In this document: one piece after another, positions 1-8,197 of the stretch | Layout: each line of letters starts with the position of its first letter | Numbering within the stretch: position 1 is the first letter of the stretch | Assembly (NCBI RefSeq): GCF_000826545.1 | Contig: NZ_CDME01000014.1 | Span: 558,001 to 622,000, forward strand | Source of the DNA: Kibdelosporangium sp. MJ126-NF4 | GTDB lineage: Bacteria; Actinomycetota; Actinomycetes; Mycobacteriales; Pseudonocardiaceae | DNA length: 64,000 bases | Direction of reading: 5' to 3' | Translations under genes and position numbers: made by a program | The notes under the pieces: generated by a model | Databases searched by the model: none | Told to the model about the DNA's origin: nothing | The model's input: only the letters and a program-made list of their open reading frames with translations

Positions 1-592
1 GCCAGATCCGGCGCAGTTCGATGTTCATCTGCTCCCGGGTGAGCGCGTCCAACGCACCGAACGGCTCGTCCATCAGCAGGACCGGTGGCCGGTGCAACAG
101 CGCACGGCACAATGCCACACGTTGTTGCATGCCACCGGACAGTTCGTGTGGGTAGGCGTCCTCGAAGCCGGTCAGCCCGGTCATCTCGATCAACTCGTCG
201 GCCCGTTCCCGTGCCACGGCCGACGCCATGCCCCGCATCTCGGCCTGCAGCAGGATGTTGCGGCGCGCGGAGCGCCATTCGAGCAACGCGGCACGCTGGA
301 AGACGTAGCCGATGTCGCGCCTCGGGCCGTCGACGTCCTCGCCGAGCAGCCGGACCGTGCCCTTCGACGGCTTCAGCAGCCCGGACACCAGTTTGAGCAA
401 AGTGGACTTGCCGCAGCCCGACGGGCCGACGATCGACACGAACTCGCCCGCCGCGACGCTCAACGACACGCTGTGCAGGGCCGTGACGTCCTTGCGCTTC
501 GTGCGGAAGCGGACCGCCACGTCGTCGATCTCGACGCTGGTGTCCATCTGGGCCGGTGCCGGTGCTGTCGGGCTGCTCGCGGGCATTCTCAT
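1..592 (-). CDS. ABC transporter ATP-binding protein, partial (left edge)
   Basis: This is the ATP-hydrolysing subunit of an importer whose lipoprotein and permease are the next two genes upstream. The family is the SsuB/TauB/ThiZ-like class that energises uptake of sulfonates, nitrate or pyrimidine precursors. About 197 residues are visible: Walker [10 protein letters not shown] at 56-64, then the signature LSGGMQQR and Walker B followed by DEPFGALD. The C-terminus runs off the window. The ATG at 592 overlaps the TGA of the lipoprotein gene (ATGA), which suggests translational coupling. The family call is secure; the substrate cannot be read from this subunit. Confidence 0.9.
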   Translation of the reverse strand, partial: MRMPASSPTAPAPAQMDTSVEIDDVAVRFRTKRKDVTALHSVSLSVAAGEFVSIVGPSGCGKSTLLKLVSGLLKPSKGTVRLLGEDVDGPRRDIGYVFQRAALLEWRSARRNILLQAEMRGMASAVARERADELIEMTGLTGFEDAYPHELSGGMQQRVALCRALLHRPPVLLMDEPFGALDALTREQMNIELRRIW

Positions 593-1611
593 CCCTTCGG
601 CGCGAAACTGACGTCCCAGTACGCCGACGGCTCCTGGGCCTTCTGGATCACCCCGGCCTCGGCGAAGACCTGGATGGTCCTGCGCCAGTCGGCTTCGTCG
701 TTCACGCCGGGTGCCTTGCCAGTGGTGGCGTCGGTGTGCAGCAGCTTGATGGTCGCGTTGAACTGCTCCGTGAGCACGGTCTCGGACGGCAACTGTTGGG
801 AGGCGCCCTTCATGGACTGCACCGCGGCGCTCGCGTTCGCCTGCGCGGCGGTCCACGCCTCGCTCGTCGCCGCCACCATCCTGGTGACCAGGTCCTTCTT
901 CTCGGACAGGTTCTTCTGCGAGGTGAGCAGGCCGTTGGAGTGGAAGTTCAGCCCGTGGTCGGCGAACCGCAGGTAGGAGACCGGCTTGCCGCCCTTCTCC
1001 TGGATGGTCGGCCCCTGGTCGGTGGCGAAGCCGAGCAGCGCGTCCGTCTGGCCGGACAGCACCGCGGCCATCTTGCCCGCGGCGTCCAGGTTCTGCAGTT
1101 TCACATCCGTGTCGGCGAGCCCGTTGACCTTCAGGAACGCGGGGAAGGTCTTGCTCAGTGCGTCACCGGCGGTGCTCGCGATGGTCTTCCCCTTCAGGTC
1201 GGCGGGCGAGGAGATGTTCTTCTCGCTGAAGAACTGCACCGCCGACGGCGTGGTCTGCAGGAACACGCCGACGCTCTTGACCTGCATGCCCTGCCCGACA
1301 CCGGCCAGCAGCGCCGGGGTGTCGGCCCAGCCGAAGTCGGTCTGGTTCGCGGCGGTGGCCTGGATGGTCTTCTGCGAGCCCTGACCGGCCTGGATGGTCA
1401 GGTCGATGCCGTGCTTCTCGAAGATCTTCTGTGCCTTGCCGTAATAGAACGGCGCGTGCTCGCCGTACGGATACCAGTTCAGCATGAGGGTGGCCTTGTC
1501 GAGCTGCTTCCCCTCAGCGGTCGTGGTCTTCTGCTGCTCCGACCCGCCGCAGGCAGCGGCCAGTGCCAGCACCGGCACCATGGCGGCAGTGAGCAGGGCG
1601 CGTAACCTCAT
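589..1611 (-). CDS. ABC transporter substrate-binding lipoprotein (NMT1/THI5-like)
   Basis: This 340-residue protein is probably the extracytoplasmic solute receptor of the importer encoded around it. The N-terminus is a lipoprotein signal with lipobox LAAAC at about 17-21, so the mature protein should be lipid-anchored. The segment [20 protein letters not shown] at about residue 42 is typical of NMT1/THI5-like and SsuA-like receptors, some of which bind hydroxymethylpyrimidine precursors or sulfonates. It lies 13 bp downstream of the permease gene and overlaps the ATPase start. Family assignment is firm; a pyrimidine-like ligand is only inferred. Confidence 0.9.
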   Translation of the reverse strand: MRLRALLTAAMVPVLALAAACGGSEQQKTTTAEGKQLDKATLMLNWYPYGEHAPFYYGKAQKIFEKHGIDLTIQAGQGSQKTIQATAANQTDFGWADTPALLAGVGQGMQVKSVGVFLQTTPSAVQFFSEKNISSPADLKGKTIASTAGDALSKTFPAFLKVNGLADTDVKLQNLDAAGKMAAVLSGQTDALLGFATDQGPTIQEKGGKPVSYLRFADHGLNFHSNGLLTSQKNLSEKKDLVTRMVAATSEAWTAAQANASAAVQSMKGASQQLPSETVLTEQFNATIKLLHTDATTGKAPGVNDEADWRRTIQVFAEAGVIQKAQEPSAYWDVSFAPKG

Positions 1612-1624
1612 CAGTACTCCCTTG

Positions 1625-2479
1625 TCACAGGCTGGTGGTGGACGCGTCGGCGCGGCGGCTGGCGTGCCACGGGAGCACGAAGTACTCGATCGCCTCGACG
1701 AGCGCGAACAGCACGATGCCGAGCAGTGAGATGACCACGAGACCGGCGAACAGCACCGGGGTGTCGAAGTTCCCGTTCGCCTGCTGGATCACGTACCCGA
1801 GGCCCTCGTTGGCCCCGACGAACTCGCCGACCACCGCGCCGGTCACCGCGAGCGTCACCCCGATCTTCAAGCCGGAGAACAGATGCGGCAGCGAGGCGGG
1901 CAGCCTGATCTTGTAGAAGGTCTTCACGGGCCCCGCGCCCATGGTCGCCGACAGCTGCAGCATCTCCGGGTCGATCGACTTCAGCCCGGTGACCATCGAG
2001 ATCACCACGGGGAAGAACGCCATCAGCAGCGCGACGAGGATCTTGGGTTCGATGCCGAAGCCGAGCCACACCACGAACAGCGGCGCCACCGCGATCTTCG
2101 GGATCACCTGCGCGAACAACAGCAACGGATACAGCGTGCGCTCGATCGTCGGCGAGTACACCATGAGTACCGCGGCGAGCACACCGACGATGATCGCCAG
2201 CGCGAACCCGGCCAGCGTCTCCCACAACGTGACGAGTGTGTTCTGCCAGAAGTAGTCGGACTTGTCCGCGATCACCGCGAAGGTGTCGCCCGGTGAGGCG
2301 ACCAGGTACGGCTTGACCAAGCCGGTCGCGGTGACGACCCACCACGCGACGAACAGCAACACCAGCAACGCGACCGGCCGCCAGGCATGTTGGACGGCCC
2401 GCAGTGCCCGCTCGGCCGCGCCGGGACGAACCCGCTCGGCCACTCCGGCCGGTGCCTCCCGTGCGCTCTGGATCGCCAT
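1625..2479 (-). CDS. ABC transporter permease (SsuC/ThiX-like)
   Basis: This membrane subunit of about 284 residues carries several hydrophobic helices, and the EAA-type cytoplasmic loop is visible around SATMGAGPVKTFYKIRLPAS, where the ATPase docks. I chose the ATG at 2479 because GGAAGGCGG sits just upstream; the open frame continues to 2551 but that stretch is Arg-rich and not membrane-like. It is the first gene of the leftward operon permease, receptor, ATPase. The two LacI-type palindromes at 2569-2593 lie about 90-115 bp upstream, so this operon may be controlled by the divergent LacI regulator. Confidence 0.9.
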   Translation of the reverse strand: MAIQSAREAPAGVAERVRPGAAERALRAVQHAWRPVALLVLLFVAWWVVTATGLVKPYLVASPGDTFAVIADKSDYFWQNTLVTLWETLAGFALAIIVGVLAAVLMVYSPTIERTLYPLLLFAQVIPKIAVAPLFVVWLGFGIEPKILVALLMAFFPVVISMVTGLKSIDPEMLQLSATMGAGPVKTFYKIRLPASLPHLFSGLKIGVTLAVTGAVVGEFVGANEGLGYVIQQANGNFDTPVLFAGLVVISLLGIVLFALVEAIEYFVLPWHASRRADASTTSL

Positions 2480-2568
2480 GCCTCGCCGCCTTCCCACAAC
2501 AGGACCGCAGAACATGAAGCGTGTACCGGCAGCCGTCACCGCAGGAATCACCGCAGGTCAGGCACCTA

Positions 2569-2593
2569 GAAAGCGCTTTCAGAAAGCGCTTTC
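2569..2593. promoter_or_regulatory. Tandem LacI-type operators between divergent genes
   Basis: Two identical 12-bp palindromes GAAAGCGCTTTC occupy 2569-2580 and 2582-2593, with centres 13 bp apart. They fit the LacI/CcpA-type operator pattern GnAAnCGnTTnC. They sit between the permease start (2479) and the LacI start (2644). A weak -10-like TAGAGT at 2599-2604 follows on the plus strand. Autoregulation, and control of both directions, is inferred from position. Confidence 0.8.
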
Positions 2594-2643
2594 TGCGCTA
2601 GAGTAGACAGGCCCGGCTCGGGAGGTCAAGAAGCGGAGGGCCT

Positions 2644-3678
2644 ATGTCCGAACGGACGCACGTGACGCTGCAAGATGTTGCCCGTGCCGCAGCAGTGTCC
2701 CCCGCGACCGCGTCCCGGGTGCTCAACGGCTCCGCGAAAGTCCGTGACGATCTCCGGGAACGCGTGCAGGCGGCAGCGGGAAAGCTTGCGTACGCACCGA
2801 ACGCGCACGCACAGGCGCTCGCCGGGTCGTCGAGGCGGACCGTCGGAGTCATCTGCCATGACGTCAGCGACCCGTACTTCGCCGTGATCGCGCGGGGAAT
2901 CATGCGGGTGGCCGGGGACAATGGCCTGCTTGTCATGTTGGCCAGCACTTTCCGGGATGCCGACCGGGAGGTCGCGTACGTCTCGATGCTGCGGGCCCAG
3001 CGCGCACCGGCGATCCTGTTGATCGGTTCCGGTTTCGAGGACAAGGCGTGGGAACGGGCGCTGGCCGCCGAGGTGGATCCGTACCTGCGTGGCGGCGGCC
3101 GGATGGCGGTGGTGTCGCGGCACCGCAGTCTCCGGGTGGACAGTGTGCTGCCGGAGAACCGTTCGGGGGCGGCCGCTCTGGCGAAGGCGTTGCTGGAAAT
3201 GGGCCATCGCCGGTTCGCCGTTCTGGCCGGTCCGCGCGCGCTGACCACCGTGGCCGACCGGATCGGCGGGTTTCGCGAGGCGCTGGCGGGTGCGGGCGTT
3301 CACATGTCTGAAAAGGACATTGTCGAGTGCGGTTTCACCCGCGACGGCGGGTACGAGGGGATGACCAGGCTGATCACCGACGGACTGCGCGCGACCTGCG
3401 TGTTCGCGGTGACCGATGTGATGGCGATCGGCGCGCTGACGGCGTTGCGTGACAACGGCTTGTCCGTGCCCGGTGATGTGTCGGTGGCCGGTTTCGACGA
3501 TATTCCCATTGTCCGGGACCTGACGCCGCCGTTGACCACGGTGGCGTTGCCGTTGGAGCAACTGGGTGAACGCGCGATGGAGCTGGCGCTGCGGGAGAGC
3601 CCGGGGCGGCGCAGCCGGATCGAGCGGCTGGCAGGCGAAGTGGTGATCCGGGAAAGTACGGGAAGGGTGCGTCCATGA
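2644..3678 (+). CDS. LacI family transcriptional regulator
   Basis: This 344-residue DNA-binding repressor has an N-terminal LacI helix-turn-helix (TLQDVARAAAVSPATASRVL, about residues 8-27) followed by a periplasmic-binding-protein-like ligand domain. The ending VAGFDDIPIVRDLTPPLTTV is typical of the family. The ATG at 2644 is preceded by GGAGGG. The gene starts about 50 bp after the tandem palindromes, which are likely its own operators. Its TGA overlaps the ATG of the enolase-superfamily gene, so regulator and enzyme are co-translated. The effector is probably the substrate of the enzyme or of the divergent importer (inference). Confidence 0.93.
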   Translation: MSERTHVTLQDVARAAAVSPATASRVLNGSAKVRDDLRERVQAAAGKLAYAPNAHAQALAGSSRRTVGVICHDVSDPYFAVIARGIMRVAGDNGLLVMLASTFRDADREVAYVSMLRAQRAPAILLIGSGFEDKAWERALAAEVDPYLRGGGRMAVVSRHRSLRVDSVLPENRSGAAALAKALLEMGHRRFAVLAGPRALTTVADRIGGFREALAGAGVHMSEKDIVECGFTRDGGYEGMTRLITDGLRATCVFAVTDVMAIGALTALRDNGLSVPGDVSVAGFDDIPIVRDLTPPLTTVALPLEQLGERAMELALRESPGRRSRIERLAGEVVIRESTGRVRP

Positions 3679-4820
3679 CGTCCATGTCGTCCACGTCACT
3701 GTCCGGGCTGACGATCGACTCGGTCGAGACGTTCGCGGTGCCGTTGCCGACCTTGCGGCCGTTCGGCGTGTCGGGCGGCTCCATCGCCGTGATGGGCAAG
3801 CCCAGTGTGCGGATCCTGGTCAAGGTCACCGCCGAGGACGTCTGCGGCTGGGGTGAGGCGACGCCGATCCCGGCGTGGACCTACGAGACGCGGGAGTCGA
3901 TCGTGAGCACGATCGACGGGTACCTGGCGCCCGCGATCACCGGTCGCCCGGCCTGGGATCTCGACGGGGTGGTGTCGGCGTTCGACCGGGCGGTCAACCG
4001 GGGCTTCAGCATCGGCGCGCCGCTGGCGAAGGCGGCTGTCGACGTCGCGCTGCACGATCTGCTCGGGCGCGCGCTCGGTGTGTCGATCGGTGAGCTGTGG
4101 GGGCAGCGGCGGGTGGACACGATCCAGCTCGGGTGGGTGGTGTCCGGTCAGGGGCCCGCCGAGGTGGCCGCCGCCGTGGCCGAGGGGCAGTCGCTGGGCT
4201 ATCGGGCGTTCAAGGTGAAGATCGGCCTTGGCCCGCAGGACATGCGGATCGTCGAGGCTGTTCGGCGGGCCGCGCCGGACGCGCCGCTGTGGGTCGACGC
4301 GAACCAGGCGTACTCGGTCGCGGAGGCCGTGCGGATCTCGCGTGAGCTGGCGTCCTTCGGGGTGACCGCGTTCGAGCAGCCGCTGCCCGCCAACGACATC
4401 GCCGGTCTCCAGCGCCTGCGAGACCTGTCGGCGGTGCCGGTCGCGCTGGACGAGAGCCTGCGGCACCCCACCGACATGTCGACGTTCGTCCGGCTCGGCG
4501 CGGTGGACATCGCGATCGCCAAGGTTCAGCGCAGCGGCGGGCTGTTGCTGTCGCGGCGGCTGCTGCAACTGGCCGAGGACAGTGGCGTCCGGCTGATGGG
4601 CTCGGGTCTCACCGACTCGGACATCGGCCTGGCCGCCTCGCTGCACCTGTTCGCCGCGTTCGGGATCACCACGCCGGTCGACCTGAACGGGCGGCAGTTC
4701 GTCGACTCGGTGTACGTCGGCGACACGGTCAAGATCACCGACGGTGTCGCCGCCGTGCCCACCGGGCCGGGGCTGGGGATCGAGGTGGACGAGGAGAAGG
4801 TCAGGCGGTTGGCTCTTTGA
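3675..4820 (+). CDS. Enolase-superfamily enzyme (muconate cycloisomerase / dipeptide epimerase-like)
   Basis: This 381-residue enzyme belongs to the muconate-lactonising subgroup of the enolase superfamily, which abstract a proton next to a carboxylate at a magnesium site. Visible landmarks are the KxK motif (K180 and K182), metal ligands D208, E234 and D259 (in WVDANQAY, FEQPL and ALDESL) and the second catalytic lysine K283 in KVQRSGG. The N-terminal cap covers roughly residues 13-130. It overlaps the LacI stop by ATGA. Members include cycloisomerases, o-succinylbenzoate synthases, N-acylamino-acid racemases and L-Ala-D/L-Glu epimerases; sequence reading alone does not choose among them. 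Confidence 0.88.
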   Translation: MTSMSSTSLSGLTIDSVETFAVPLPTLRPFGVSGGSIAVMGKPSVRILVKVTAEDVCGWGEATPIPAWTYETRESIVSTIDGYLAPAITGRPAWDLDGVVSAFDRAVNRGFSIGAPLAKAAVDVALHDLLGRALGVSIGELWGQRRVDTIQLGWVVSGQGPAEVAAAVAEGQSLGYRAFKVKIGLGPQDMRIVEAVRRAAPDAPLWVDANQAYSVAEAVRISRELASFGVTAFEQPLPANDIAGLQRLRDLSAVPVALDESLRHPTDMSTFVRLGAVDIAIAKVQRSGGLLLSRRLLQLAEDSGVRLMGSGLTDSDIGLAASLHLFAAFGITTPVDLNGRQFVDSVYVGDTVKITDGVAAVPTGPGLGIEVDEEKVRRLAL

Positions 4821-4992
4821 CCCTGCCGGTGTCCTCGATGTCCTCGTCGTCGTCCTCGTCGTCCATCAAGGACTCACGCTCGGCGACGACTGGCGCGGGC
4901 AGGCGGTTGCGCAGCGCCAGTACGGTGATTCCGGCTCCGGCGAGGAACGAGACCAGGCACAGCAGGAAGACCTGTGCGGCGAGCCACATCAC
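4801..4992 (-). CDS. Small single-span membrane protein, 63 aa
   Basis: This short protein has one hydrophobic segment (about residues 3-26) followed by a cytoplasmic-type tail with a strongly acidic run (DDEDDDEDIED). It starts six bases after the stop of the BON-domain gene on the same strand and so is probably co-transcribed. It overlaps the end of the enolase-superfamily gene tail-to-tail by 20 bp. The pairing recalls the mycobacterial arfABC arrangement (BON/OmpA protein plus small membrane proteins), but I see no sequence-level proof. Function unknown; the clean membrane segment and linkage argue that it is a real gene. Confidence 0.7.
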   Translation of the reverse strand: MMWLAAQVFLLCLVSFLAGAGITVLALRNRLPAPVVAERESLMDDEDDDEDIEDTGRVKEPTA

Positions 4993-4998
4993 GGGTTG

Positions 4999-5619
4999 TC
5001 ACTCCTTGGTTGTCGTCTTGTCGGCAACGGCCTTCTCGCCGAACAAGCGCTTGAACAGCGCGATGACGGCCCTGCGGCGGTTGTCGTCGGGGATCGCCCC
5101 GGTGATGGTGACGGCTCCGGGCACCACCTCGACCGTCACCTTGTCCTGCAACTGGGTCAGCAGGCCGACGACCGCTTCCGCGGCCGACCTCGTCATCGGG
5201 AAGTCGGTTCCCACGACGGTCGTCGTCTGGTCGACGAGCGCACGCCCGTGGGTCCGCTCGCCCAGCGCGCGCACGAACTGCTCGCGCCAGGCCGGTTGTT
5301 CGGTCGAGCCGGTGACCGTCACCTCGGCCGGGGTGAACGCCAGCCGCATCAGGGGCATGCGCGGGTCCACAACAGACACATCGCGCACGCCCCGTGCTGC
5401 TTCGACGGCACGCTTGACCTCGGCGGCCTGCTCGACCGGAACGCCCTTGAGCGACACGTCCCTGCCGTCGACGACGACGGTCGCGGACGGCGCCGCGCCG
5501 CGTGCCTCGGCTTCGACCGACCGCTCGATCCCGGCTGTCTGGATCACGAGACCTCCCGCCGTGATCACGGCGGGCACCAGGACGGCAGCACGAAACCACC
5601 AGCGGGGGAACCTCGGCAT
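4999..5619 (-). CDS. BON-domain membrane-anchored protein (ArfA/OmpATb-like N-terminal part)
   Basis: This 206-residue protein has an N-terminal membrane anchor (about residues 9-28) and an exported part containing BON-type repeats: one around VVVDGRDVSLKGVPVEQAAE (45-85), and a further copy or copies extending to about residue 190. BON domains occur in envelope proteins such as mycobacterial ArfA, where they precede an OmpA peptidoglycan-binding domain. Here the protein stops without an OmpA domain. The ATG at 5619 begins MPRFPRWWFR. It is followed by the 63-aa membrane protein. A cell-envelope role is inferred. Confidence 0.75.
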   Translation of the reverse strand: MPRFPRWWFRAAVLVPAVITAGGLVIQTAGIERSVEAEARGAAPSATVVVDGRDVSLKGVPVEQAAEVKRAVEAARGVRDVSVVDPRMPLMRLAFTPAEVTVTGSTEQPAWREQFVRALGERTHGRALVDQTTTVVGTDFPMTRSAAEAVVGLLTQLQDKVTVEVVPGAVTITGAIPDDNRRRAVIALFKRLFGEKAVADKTTTKE

Positions 5620-5715
5620 GTGCGGTTCCTATCGCGCCGGAGCCGCCGTTCGGCGCAGAATCGCGGGCCGAGCTCCGACTTTCACCCGATCAAGCGACCG
5701 TCCTGCTCGGCTGCG

Positions 5716-7035
5716 CTACCTCGACATCGGCAGGTCGGGCGGCACGAGCACGTCCGGCGCACCGGATCGCATGACGGAGTCGATGTGGATCTGGCTCGCG
5801 ATGAACCGCCCGTTCTCGACGTTGGCCCAGATGGCGGTCGGGGCCACCGAGTTCCCGTCGGGCAGCCCGGCGTAGTACAGCCCGGGGACCGCGCCGAGGA
5901 TGCCCTGTTCCTGGATCGGCGCGCCCTGTTCGTCGAGCACGCTGTCCGGCAGGATCCGGTAGTCCGGGCCAAAGCCGGTGCACCAGATGATGGTCGTGAT
6001 GCCGTGCCGTGCGAGGTCGAGCGTGTCGCCGAAGTCGGCGATGGCGCTCATGTCGACGACGGACGCCCGCTCCCGTTCCGGCGCGACGAAACCTCGCCTG
6101 CTCAGTCCGGTGTCGATCTTTGTGGTGATCCTGCGGCCGGAGCGGTCAGCCGCCTCCGCGATGGCGACGACATTGTCGTCAAGCGTGAGCACTGTGCCGC
6201 GAGCCGTACGCGCGGAACCGACGAGAACCACTCCTTTCCGTGCCAACGTGCCGAGATTGAGGTCCTCGCACCCGTCTTTCGTCGCCGCCACCGGTAGTCC
6301 GGACAGCACCGGTCGGCCGTCGTCGTCGGCGTCGTGCGTGACGAAGTCCTCGTACAGCGAGAAGATGTACATCCATTCATGGAGACCGCGACCGCGATAG
6401 TGCCGGGGAAAAACGCGGTGCCTGCCGACGGACAGGAAGAGCGTGCGTCCGGCGTCGGCGAGTTCGTCGGCTATCTGCTGGCCGCTGATTCCCGCGCCCA
6501 CCACGAGAACAGCACCGTCCGGCAAAGCGGCGGGATTGCGGTAGTCGCGCGAGTGCATCTGCCTGACGGACGGGTCGATGTCGGCGGCCAGGTCGGGTAT
6601 CCGGGGTTTCGCGTAGCCGCCCAGCGCGGCGACCAGGTTGCGCGATTCGATGACGTCGCCGTTGCCGAGGTGGGTTCGAAACCGCACGTCGTCGAGTTCG
6701 GAGACACCCGGCGGGCACTCGACAGCCCGGACAGGCGTGTGCTCCCGCACCCGAAGGTCCTTGTACCGCACATAGTTCCGCAGATATCCCGCCAGTTCCG
6801 GCCCGGTCAGCAGACCGCCGGGATCGTCGCCGTCGTACTCCCATCCGGGAAACCGGACCGACCGTTTTCCGGTGCCGATGAGCAGGCTGTCCCAGCGTTC
6901 ATGGGCCCACGCCTGACCGATCTCCGCCCTGTCGAGGACAACCGACTCGTGGCCGATCTCGCACAGGGCACCTGCCACGCCGCATCCTTGTTGCCCGGCA
7001 CCGATGATGACGGTTTCCGAGTATTCAGCAGTCAC
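5716..7035 (-). CDS. FAD/NAD(P)-dependent oxidoreductase (flavin monooxygenase-like)
   Basis: This flavoprotein of about 439 residues has two Rossmann dinucleotide motifs: GAGQQGCGVAGAL near the N-terminus for FAD and VVGAGISGQQIADEL in the middle for NADPH. A third conserved piece, WCTGFGPDY, precedes the C-terminal GLYYAGLPDGNSVAPTA. I prefer the GTG at 7035 (preceded by AAAGG) over the ATG at 7056. Nothing else is encoded on this strand until the iron box at 7379-7397, some 340 bp upstream, so iron-dependent control is plausible. Substrate unknown; siderophore-type N-hydroxylation is one possibility but is not shown. Confidence 0.82.
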   Translation of the reverse strand: MTAEYSETVIIGAGQQGCGVAGALCEIGHESVVLDRAEIGQAWAHERWDSLLIGTGKRSVRFPGWEYDGDDPGGLLTGPELAGYLRNYVRYKDLRVREHTPVRAVECPPGVSELDDVRFRTHLGNGDVIESRNLVAALGGYAKPRIPDLAADIDPSVRQMHSRDYRNPAALPDGAVLVVGAGISGQQIADELADAGRTLFLSVGRHRVFPRHYRGRGLHEWMYIFSLYEDFVTHDADDDGRPVLSGLPVAATKDGCEDLNLGTLARKGVVLVGSARTARGTVLTLDDNVVAIAEAADRSGRRITTKIDTGLSRRGFVAPERERASVVDMSAIADFGDTLDLARHGITTIIWCTGFGPDYRILPDSVLDEQGAPIQEQGILGAVPGLYYAGLPDGNSVAPTAIWANVENGRFIASQIHIDSVMRSGAPDVLVPPDLPMSR

Positions 7036-7283
7036 GAGAACATACCTTTCTGCCATGAGAACACGAACAGACCAGCTGGTTTCGCGTCTACGCAGACGGG
7101 TTGACGGCGCGCTTGTCCGCCACAGGGGAAATTCCGATATCGTGGCAACGACAACGCGCCGCGGACAGCGCACGCCGACCGGCGACGCAATCGCCGGGAA
7201 CGCACGCCGTGATGTGGTGGTGGAATCGCCGGGCGGCGAGCATCCTCAAGCCCGCCCTGGCTTCAGTATCAGCCGGAAACAGC

Positions 7284-7303
7284 CCGCGGCCGTCGGGCCG
7301 CGG
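7284..7303. other. Perfect 8-bp hairpin in the leader of the flavoprotein
   Basis: CCGCGGCC and GGCCGCGG are separated by a 4-nt loop (7292-7295). The hairpin lies between the iron box and the flavoprotein start. Read leftwards it comes shortly after a short open frame ending at 7310. It has no U-tract. It could be an attenuator or RNA-stability element, or chance in GC-rich DNA. Confidence 0.4.
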
Positions 7304-7378
7304 AAAGAGTCACCCCATCATCCCCTCATCCTGGTAGCCGAACAGGATTTCACGGTAGACCGGGCACCATCCCGGAGT

Positions 7379-7397
7379 CAAGGTTAGCCTAACCTAA
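7379..7397. promoter_or_regulatory. Iron box (IdeR/DmdR-type operator)
   Basis: The 19-mer CAAGGTTAGCCTAACCTAA matches the actinobacterial IdeR/DmdR consensus TTAGGTTAGGCTAACCTAA at 16 of 19 positions. On the minus strand TTGACT (7381-7376) overlaps it and is followed 18 bp later by TACCGT, a plausible promoter pointing at the flavoprotein gene. Iron-dependent repression is the known role of such boxes; the target is inferred from orientation. Confidence 0.8.
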
Positions 7398-7421
7398 CTT
7401 CCCTCACCCGCAGTGACCCCC

Positions 7422-7632
7422 GCAACCAATGTGGCCTTCGGTGCACGAGACGCACCAAAGGCCACCTTCGTTGCAGGAACACGACGCGCCAATCACCGCC
7501 ATCGCCGTGCTGCCCTGTGCAACCAAGGTGGCCTTCGGTGCGTTCCCCGCAACCAAGGTGGCCTTCGGTGCGTTCCCCGCAACCAAGGTGGCCTTCGGTG
7601 CGTTCGCCGCAACCAAGGCGGCCTTCGTTGCA
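7422..7632. repeat. Array of degenerate palindromic repeats, GCAACCAAGGTGGCCTTCGG type
   Basis: Six copies of a 23-bp near-palindrome (ideal arms GCAACGAAGG / CCTTCGTTGC) lie here. One is at 7422-7444 and an inverted copy at 7452-7474, and these two can fold on each other with 20 of 23 matches. Four more are in tandem from 7519, 7549, 7579 and 7609 with an exact 30-bp period; the first two tandem units are identical. The region lies between the iron box and the 3' end of the SWIM gene. It contains no spacers, so it is not CRISPR. An intergenic repeat family of this genome is likely. Confidence 0.85.
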
Positions 7633-7654
7633 CCTCATCCACGCCGCGACAGCG

Positions 7655-8140
7655 CTATTCGTCGTCGTCCTCGGCCATGGCGATGAGGTCGTCGGCGAAG
7701 TCCGGGTCGGCGACCGCCTGCCTGGCGACCAGGTCGACCAGCTGGTCGAACGACAGGCTCGCGGCCAGTTCGGCGAACCGGTCCTCGTCATCGTCGTCCT
7801 GCTCGGTGACCGACGAGAACGGGATGCCGTCCTCCAGCGCGGCGAGCATGACCGCGACGGCGTGCCCACACAGCGAGGTTTCCGCGTCCGCGCAGTCGCA
7901 TTCGCCGGTCAGCTCACCGTTGACCACGCCGACCCAGACCTCGTATTCCTTGCGGCCGGAGTCCAGCACAGTCGCCGCCACACCTCCGTCGTCCTCGCCG
8001 AGTTCGAAGACCCGACCCTGGTCGAGGTGCTCGCGTCCGATCCGGGCGAGGTCCGGTCCCACCAACGAGGACACCGTGTCGGCGTCAAGTCGTACAGCCA
8101 CCGGGTAATCCAACACCACATGGCAACCCACTGTGAGCAC
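7655..8140 (-). CDS. SWIM zinc-finger protein, 161 aa
   Basis: A SWIM-type metal site, CxCx(n)CxH, is seen as C81, C83, C91 and H93. SWIM fingers mediate DNA or protein contacts in bacterial SNF2-linked and stand-alone proteins. The C-terminal third is very acidic, including an EQDDDDED run and an AEDDDE ending. The GTG at 8140 falls inside a perfect inverted repeat (8128-8156), so the true start may be a later GTG such as 8119, 8116 or 8101. The upstream gene on the same strand ends at 8198. No SNF2 helicase is adjacent; function unknown. Confidence 0.75.
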   Translation of the reverse strand: MLTVGCHVVLDYPVAVRLDADTVSSLVGPDLARIGREHLDQGRVFELGEDDGGVAATVLDSGRKEYEVWVGVVNGELTGECDCADAETSLCGHAVAVMLAALEDGIPFSSVTEQDDDDEDRFAELAASLSFDQLVDLVARQAVADPDFADDLIAMAEDDDE

Positions 8141-8156
8141 GATTTGCTCACAGTGG
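8128..8156. terminator. Perfect 12-bp inverted repeat between two leftward genes
   Basis: CCACTGTGAGCA and TGCTCACAGTGG flank a 5-nt loop (8140-8144). The structure lies 42 bp after the stop of the 8198-9217 gene, where a hairpin terminator without a U-tract would be expected in an actinomycete. It also covers the apparent GTG start of the SWIM gene, so it may instead be an operator. Confidence 0.55.
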
Positions 8157-8197
8157 CCTGAACAGCGGTTTTCAGTCCAGGGGTTCAGTACAGGGGT

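Larger units (their letters stand above)
7036..7654. other. Non-coding interval of about 620 bp
   Basis: No convincing gene is visible. The interval holds the leader of the flavoprotein gene, the hairpin at 7284-7303, the iron box at 7379-7397 and the palindromic repeat array at 7422-7632. One short leftward frame (7310-7381, TTG start, about 23 codons) lies just downstream of the iron box and could be a leader peptide; support is weak. Confidence 0.6.

Noticed and set aside
2626..3699. Long antisense frames over the LacI gene
   Set aside because: Composition is typical of shadows in high-GC coding DNA, rich in Arg, His and Pro, with no domain.
7404..7616. Minus-strand frame encoding repeated decapeptides (NAPKATLVAG type)
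   Set aside because: The repeats come from the 30-bp palindromic array, whose period happens to be a multiple of three; there is no ribosome site or conserved product.
7519..7632. CRISPR-like array
   Set aside because: The repeats are contiguous with no unique spacers, units are themselves palindromic, and no cas genes are present.
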